A stretch of 17,046 nucleotides of DNA from Chloroflexota bacterium (GTDB taxonomy: Bacteria; Chloroflexota; Anaerolineae; J102), in NCBI GenBank assembly GCA_003353825.1, contig PIVW01000068.1, forward strand, positions 1 through 17,046. Reading direction: 5' to 3'. Below the pieces are notes generated by a model. The model ran no database searches and had not been told where the DNA came from. It saw only the letters and a list, made by a program, of their open reading frames with translations. This document shows positions 13,445-17,046 of this stretch, in pieces; position 1 is the stretch's first letter, and each line of letters begins with the position of its first letter. The translations under genes were made by a program, and so were the position numbers.

Positions 13445-16126
13445 TTAGCCCAATGCTTCGATCTGTTCCAATAGACGTTGTTGTTGCGCCCGTAATCCTG
13501 CCAATGTTTGCCGAGCTTGGTCGACGACGTGCGCGGGAGCTTTGCTGATGAATTTCTCATTACTCAACTTGCCTTCTGCACCTCTCAAACGTTTTTCTGT
13601 CTCGGCCAGTTGCTTTTGTAAGCGGGCCCGTTCAGTCTCGATATCGACCATGCCGCCCAAAGGCAGGAACAGGGTGATGTCTCCGGCGACGAGGGTGGAG
13701 CCCTTTTCATCGGGTGGGGTCGGGCCAAACACCAGTTGGTCGGGGTCCAGGCGGGCGAGTAGAGCCAGAATCGAGGTCATGGCCCGGAAGTGGTCTGAAT
13801 AAGCACCGGCATCGATGGTAACGGCGATCTTACGACCTGGGTCAACATTGTACTCGCTGCGGGCATTGCGGATGGCGCGCACGCTCTCGCGCAAACGCTC
13901 AAAGCTCTCGACCGCTTCCTCGTTCTCGAACGCTGGATTTGATTCCGGCCAGGCGGCGACGATCAGAGCTGGGGCCTCCTCTGCCGTCTTTGGCAAATGT
14001 TGCCAGAGTTCTTCTGTGACATACGGGATAAAGGGGTGGAGGAGACGCAATGTCTGGTCGAGCACATAGACCAGCGTCTGCAAAACCGTATCAGGATTGT
14101 CACCACGCAGGCGGGGCTTGCTGGCCTCGATGTACCAGTCGGCGTAATCGCCCCACAGGAAGTCGTAGACCTGTCGCCCCGCTTCGCCATATTGGTAATT
14201 CTCGAAGAGCCGAGTGGCGGTGTCGATCACCTGATTCAGGTGGTGTAACACCCAGTGGTCGGGGATATCCAGCTGCTTGGGATCGGGCGCCCCAGCATAC
14301 TTGAAATCCCCGGGCAGGTTGCCGAGCACGAAGCGGGTGGCGTTCCATATCTTGTTTGCAAAGTTGCGGTTGGCACGGATGCGGTCGATACTCAGATTCA
14401 TGTCGTTGCCGGGTGTTGATCCCGTCAGCAGGGTGAATCGCAGGGCGTCGGTGCCGTAGTTATCCATGACTTCGATAGGATCGATCACATTGCCATAGGT
14501 CTTGGACATCTTGCGGCCGCTCTCATCCCGCACAATACCATGCAGGTAAACGGTGTGGTAGGGGATGTCGTTGGTATACATCAACCCTTGCATGATCATA
14601 CGCGCCACCCAGAAGAAGAGGATATCGTAGCCGGTTTCCAACACATCGGTGGGGTAATAGCGTCGCAGATCCTCGGTATCTTCGGGCCACCCCAGGGTGG
14701 AGAAGGGCCAGAGCCCGGAACTGAACCAGGTATCGAGCACGTCGGGATCTTGCTCTAGCGGCAGCGACTCGCCGTAGTGTGCGAGCGCCATTGCCTGTGC
14801 CTCTGCGGCTGACCGGGCCACAAACAACTCGCCATCTGGCCCATACCAGGCAGGAATGCGATGCCCCCACCACAGTTGGCGGCTGATGCACCAGGGTCGC
14901 AGGTTTTCCAGCCAGTGATAATAGACTTTTGTGAAGCGTTCGGGGATGATACGGATACGGTTTGTGCGAACAGCAGCAAGCCCCATCTCGGCCATGGGGT
15001 TGGTGTTCACAAACCATTGCTTGCTCACCAGCGGTTCGATGATCTCGCCACCGCGTTGGGCGCGCGGAACTTGCATCTGATAAGGTTCTTCTTTGATGAC
15101 CATATCGGCCGCGCGCATATCCTCCCACAGCTTTTTGCGGGCTTCGAACCGCTCCATACCGGCATATGGCCCCGCCTCATCAGTGAGCGTGGCATCTCGA
15201 TTCATGATGTTTACGGTCTGCAAGCCGTGCCGTTGGCCGATGTCGAAGTCATTGGGGTCGTGCCCTGGTGTGATTTTGAGGGCGCCGGTGCCAAATTCTC
15301 TGTCCACATAGGTGTCATGGATTATGGGGATGGTGCGATTGAGCATGGGCACCAGGCAGGTCTTGCCGATGAGGTGGCGATAGCGTTCGTCGTCGGGATG
15401 CACGGCCACGGCGGTGTCGCCGAGGATGGTTTCGGGGCGGGTCGTCGCCACGGGGATATAGCCTTCGCCGGGACCATCATTCAGATTAGCTCCAGCCACA
15501 GGATATTTGAAGTAGTAGAGCGTGCCCTGCTCGTCGGTGTATTCCACTTCCACATCACTGACTGCAGTTTGTAAACCGGGCGACCAGTTTACGATGTATT
15601 CGCTACGGTAGATCAGGCCCATGCGATGCAATCTCACAAAGGCTTCGTTTACAGCCCGGCTCAGACCCTCATCCATGGTGAAGCGCTCGCGTTCCCAGTC
15701 ACAGCTGGCGCCGATGCGACGGAGCTGCCCCACGATGCGGCCATGGTATTTATCTTTCCAGGCCCAGCACTCTTGCATAAAAGCTTCGCGCCCGATCTCC
15801 TCGCGGCTGGTGTCTTCTTTACGTAGCTTGCGCTCGACCTGTAGTTGGGTAGCGATACCGGCATGATCGGTGCCGGGCACCCACAATGCCGCGCGCCCGC
15901 GCATGCGCTGGTAGCGGATCATGAGATCTTCTAAAGCGACGAAGAGGGCGTGCCCTTGGTGCAGCACACCGGTGACGTTGGGGGGCGGGATGGCAATGAC
16001 AAAAGGCTCGCCATCAGGATCACGACTGTTCTCGGGCTTAAACCAGCCGCTTTTTTCCCACCACTGGTAGAGTCGTTGCTCGGTAGAAGCGAAGTCGTAG
16101 GTTTTGGGGAGGGAGAAGTCAGTCAT
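13445..16126 (-). CDS. valS: Valyl-tRNA synthetase
   Basis: An 893-residue class Ia aminoacyl-tRNA synthetase that charges tRNA-Val in the cytoplasm. The HIGH-type signature is PPPNVTGVLHQGH (His56, His59), the second is KMSKT (539-543) in GRKMSKTYGN. The CP1 editing domain (about 185-345, with TRPETILGDTAV and HDPNDFDIG) removes mischarged threonine. WCISRQLWWGHRIPAW (412-427) is typical of ValRS, and the C-terminus (about 825-890) is a charged coiled coil that contacts tRNA. A GAGGTTA sequence about 10 bases upstream of the ATG is a plausible ribosome-binding site. Expression is controlled by the T-box leader upstream. It converges with hypE. Confidence 0.97.
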   Translation of the reverse strand: MTDFSLPKTYDFASTEQRLYQWWEKSGWFKPENSRDPDGEPFVIAIPPPNVTGVLHQGHALFVALEDLMIRYQRMRGRAALWVPGTDHAGIATQLQVERKLRKEDTSREEIGREAFMQECWAWKDKYHGRIVGQLRRIGASCDWERERFTMDEGLSRAVNEAFVRLHRMGLIYRSEYIVNWSPGLQTAVSDVEVEYTDEQGTLYYFKYPVAGANLNDGPGEGYIPVATTRPETILGDTAVAVHPDDERYRHLIGKTCLVPMLNRTIPIIHDTYVDREFGTGALKITPGHDPNDFDIGQRHGLQTVNIMNRDATLTDEAGPYAGMERFEARKKLWEDMRAADMVIKEEPYQMQVPRAQRGGEIIEPLVSKQWFVNTNPMAEMGLAAVRTNRIRIIPERFTKVYYHWLENLRPWCISRQLWWGHRIPAWYGPDGELFVARSAAEAQAMALAHYGESLPLEQDPDVLDTWFSSGLWPFSTLGWPEDTEDLRRYYPTDVLETGYDILFFWVARMIMQGLMYTNDIPYHTVYLHGIVRDESGRKMSKTYGNVIDPIEVMDNYGTDALRFTLLTGSTPGNDMNLSIDRIRANRNFANKIWNATRFVLGNLPGDFKYAGAPDPKQLDIPDHWVLHHLNQVIDTATRLFENYQYGEAGRQVYDFLWGDYADWYIEASKPRLRGDNPDTVLQTLVYVLDQTLRLLHPFIPYVTEELWQHLPKTAEEAPALIVAAWPESNPAFENEEAVESFERLRESVRAIRNARSEYNVDPGRKIAVTIDAGAYSDHFRAMTSILALLARLDPDQLVFGPTPPDEKGSTLVAGDITLFLPLGGMVDIETERARLQKQLAETEKRLRGAEGKLSNEKFISKAPAHVVDQARQTLAGLRAQQQRLLEQIEALG

Positions 16127-16145
16127 GATAGATAACCTCGAATGA

Positions 16146-16233
16146 ATTGAAGACTGAAAATTGAAGACTGAAAATTGAAGACTGAAGATTTAGGGGATCG
16201 TTCACCGTTGAGAGATGATCTTCAATCTTTAGT
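16146..16233. repeat. Heptamer array with inverted arm in the valS 5' leader
   Basis: ATTGAAG and ACTGAAA-type 7-mers alternate six times without interruption (16146-16187), then comes a spacer containing GGATCG and GATGATC, then the inverted arm AATCTTTAGT (16224-16233), which pairs with ACTGAAGATT (16181-16190) at 9 of 10 positions. It sits between the T-box terminator and the valS start codon, so it is part of the mRNA when valS is read. The layout resembles the element at 6320-6447: heptamer array, spacer with a GATCGT, inverted array. Confidence 0.65.
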
Positions 16234-16248
16234 TTGATGATTGTGTAC

Positions 16249-16282
16249 AAAAAAAGAGCCCTCTCGTCACAAGGACGGAAGG
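16249..16282 (-). terminator. T-box-associated intrinsic terminator
   Basis: On the minus strand CCTTCCGTC (16274-16282) pairs with GACGAGAGG (16260-16268) across a 5-base loop with one G-U pair and one C-A mismatch, and GCTC plus seven Ts follow (16249-16255). The 5' arm lies directly beside the T-box core, as expected for mutually exclusive terminator and antiterminator folds. Confidence 0.88.
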
Positions 16283-16510
16283 TTCCGCGGTACCACCTTG
16301 GTTGGCGTCCGAATGCGCAAGCATCCGTCGCCCACTTCATGCGCTGTAACGGGCGTACCCGGGCAGGCTTACTGCTGTTCAGCCTGCCAACTCACCGGCG
16401 ACCTTCGGCGGGGTCTTGCTCGGGACCGGCTCTCAGCCTATGGCCAGCCCTTTCTGTCGAGTGCTTACCGTCTACTCCTCCGGATCGGAGTCATTATCGA
16501 TTATACTGTG
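16249..16510 (-). promoter_or_regulatory. T-box leader controlling valS
   Basis: On the minus strand the leader carries the hallmark antiterminator sequence AAGGTGGTACCGCGG (16285-16299); its UGGU can pair with the ACCA end of uncharged tRNA-Val. Upstream are a GGAGGAGTAG stem I start (about 16470-16480), a stem-loop with 7-bp arms (16362-16388) and a CGCCCGTTAC...GTGGGCG segment (about 16325-16355). The likely specifier, read as GAAG-GUC-GCC, puts GUC (valine) at 16400-16402; this position was assigned by eye and is less sure than the rest. Uncharged tRNA-Val should stabilise the antiterminator and let transcription pass into valS. Confidence 0.93.
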
Positions 16511-16516
16511 TTGAAG

Positions 16517-16545
16517 ATTGTAAGGTCTGGCAGGTTGGATGTCAA
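16517..16545 (-). promoter_or_regulatory. Promoter of the T-box-valS transcript
   Basis: On the minus strand a perfect TTGACA (16540-16545) is followed after 17 bases by TACAAT (16517-16522), 5 of 6 of the -10 consensus. Initiation would be near 16510, just before the T-box stem I. A TATAAT further down (16500-16505) has no matching -35. Confidence 0.75.
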
Positions 16546-16598
16546 ACTATGCGCGGGGGTTACCTGCAGATGTAGAACGACAAGACATTTGTATCTGA

Positions 16599-16787
16599 AC
16601 CCAGAGTTCAAACGAGATACCTGTTGATTCGTATCAGATCGGCGAGACCGCCGCCGGCTTTCTGGCAGAAACAGAATTGCACGACCTCCAGGCTAACTTA
16701 CACAAATTCGGGCGGATAACCAGTGCTGAATGGCGGGAATTCGTACGTAGGGTCAATACCTTCGCCATTTTGAGGGAATATGCCTAA
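16599..16787 (+). pseudogene. Start-less ORF, possible remnant of a gene
   Basis: A 62-codon open frame follows a TGA at 16596-16598 and ends at TAA 16785-16787. Its peptide looks protein-like (YQIGETAAGFLAE, then TSAEWREFVRRVN) with a regular helical pattern, but no ATG, GTG or early TTG is in frame; the first candidate is a CTG or TTG about 22-27 codons in. It starts next to the valS promoter and runs away from it. I do not recognise a family. Decayed gene and chance open frame are both possible. Confidence 0.22.
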
Positions 16788-16876
16788 ATTGCAGCCTACA
16801 ATACCTTCAGCGTGGCAAATTCAAATAATTTATGATTTTCTCAGGATTCCTCCTGAATTTCCTTGATTTTCGCTGT

Positions 16877-17046
16877 TTAGGGGTGTGGCGCACTCGTATT
16901 TATGCTTCCCAGTGCTCCAATCTCAGCAAATATCTGGTCAATTAAAATCTGGCATGGTTCAGTAGAAGAAGAAAGCACGTTAACAATTGAATGAGGAAGA
17001 AAAGCAGCACCTCGTGTAAGATTTGGACATTTATTACAAAACCAAA
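16877..17046 (-). CDS. Possible C-terminal end of a gene, partial
   Basis: On the minus strand a frame stays open for 56 codons from the window edge to TAA at 16877-16879. The peptide includes WFCNKCPNL near its visible start (a lone CxxC) and ends in NTSAPHP. If real, its N-terminal part is outside the window. The region is A/T-rich, and an open frame this long can occur by chance. A small hairpin TCAGGA-TTCC-TCCTGA (about 16840-16855) lies past its stop but has no T-run. The remaining sequence between 16788 and 16876 shows nothing I can name. Confidence 0.25.
   Translation of the reverse strand, partial: WFCNKCPNLTRGAAFLPHSIVNVLSSSTEPCQILIDQIFAEIGALGSINTSAPHP

Noticed and set aside
14861..15574. 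237-codon plus-strand ORF within valS
   Set aside because: Antisense shadow of the conserved catalytic and editing regions of valS.
16234..16627. Overlapping plus-strand ORFs of 113 and 128 codons across the T-box
   Set aside because: They lie antisense to the T-box leader and its promoter, whose structure accounts for the sequence; the peptides are compositionally odd.

Overview
The window looks like a chromosomal segment of a Gram-positive-like or Chloroflexota (Anaerolineae/Chloroflexia-type) bacterium. The pointers are Thr-Pro ('TPTDTP') rich membrane proteins, a secreted LysM/M23 protein with a 'FLPFVG' segment, a transcription-terminating T-box in front of valS, few Shine-Dalgarno sequences, and heptanucleotide repeats scattered in and between genes. 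The assignment to phylum is inference; no rRNA or other phylogenetic marker is present.

Layout. 1-1587 (minus): a tight three-gene unit encoding a small two-membrane-segment protein (1222-1587), a Thr-Pro-rich membrane protein (596-1219) and the start of a GT39-like polyprenol-linked-sugar glycosyltransferase that runs off the left edge. 1721-4147 (plus): an N-terminally anchored penicillin-acylase-family hydrolase, overlapping tail to tail by 14 bp with 4134-5345 (minus), a secreted LysM-LysM-M23 peptidase. 5465-6205 (plus): a PHP-domain phosphoesterase. 6320-6447: a short inverted-repeat element built from 7-nt units.

6512-13279 (plus) is a complete [NiFe]-hydrogenase maturation cluster in the order hypA, hypB, (short antitoxin-like ORF), hypF, hypC, hypD, hypE. 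HypF and HypE make the cyanide ligand from carbamoyl phosphate, HypC and HypD assemble the Fe(CN)2CO unit, and HypA and HypB deliver nickel. All key cysteines, the P-loop and the HypE C-terminal PRIC are present. No hydrogenase structural gene or maturation protease lies in the window. The conspicuous anomaly is hypF, which carries an in-frame block of about 62 residues made largely of 7-nt repeats between two conserved parts of its Kae1-like domain.

13445-16126 (minus) is valS, preceded by a T-box leader (16249 to about 16510) with a strong promoter, the GGTGGTACCGCGG antiterminator core, a terminator hairpin and a candidate GUC specifier. Between this terminator and the valS start is another 7-nt repeat array. 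The right end (16550-17046) has only weak coding signals: a start-less ORF and a possible partial gene at the edge.

The most unusual thread is the heptanucleotide repeats: five sites with different but related 7-mers, two of them arranged as inverted arms around a spacer, and three inside hypF.
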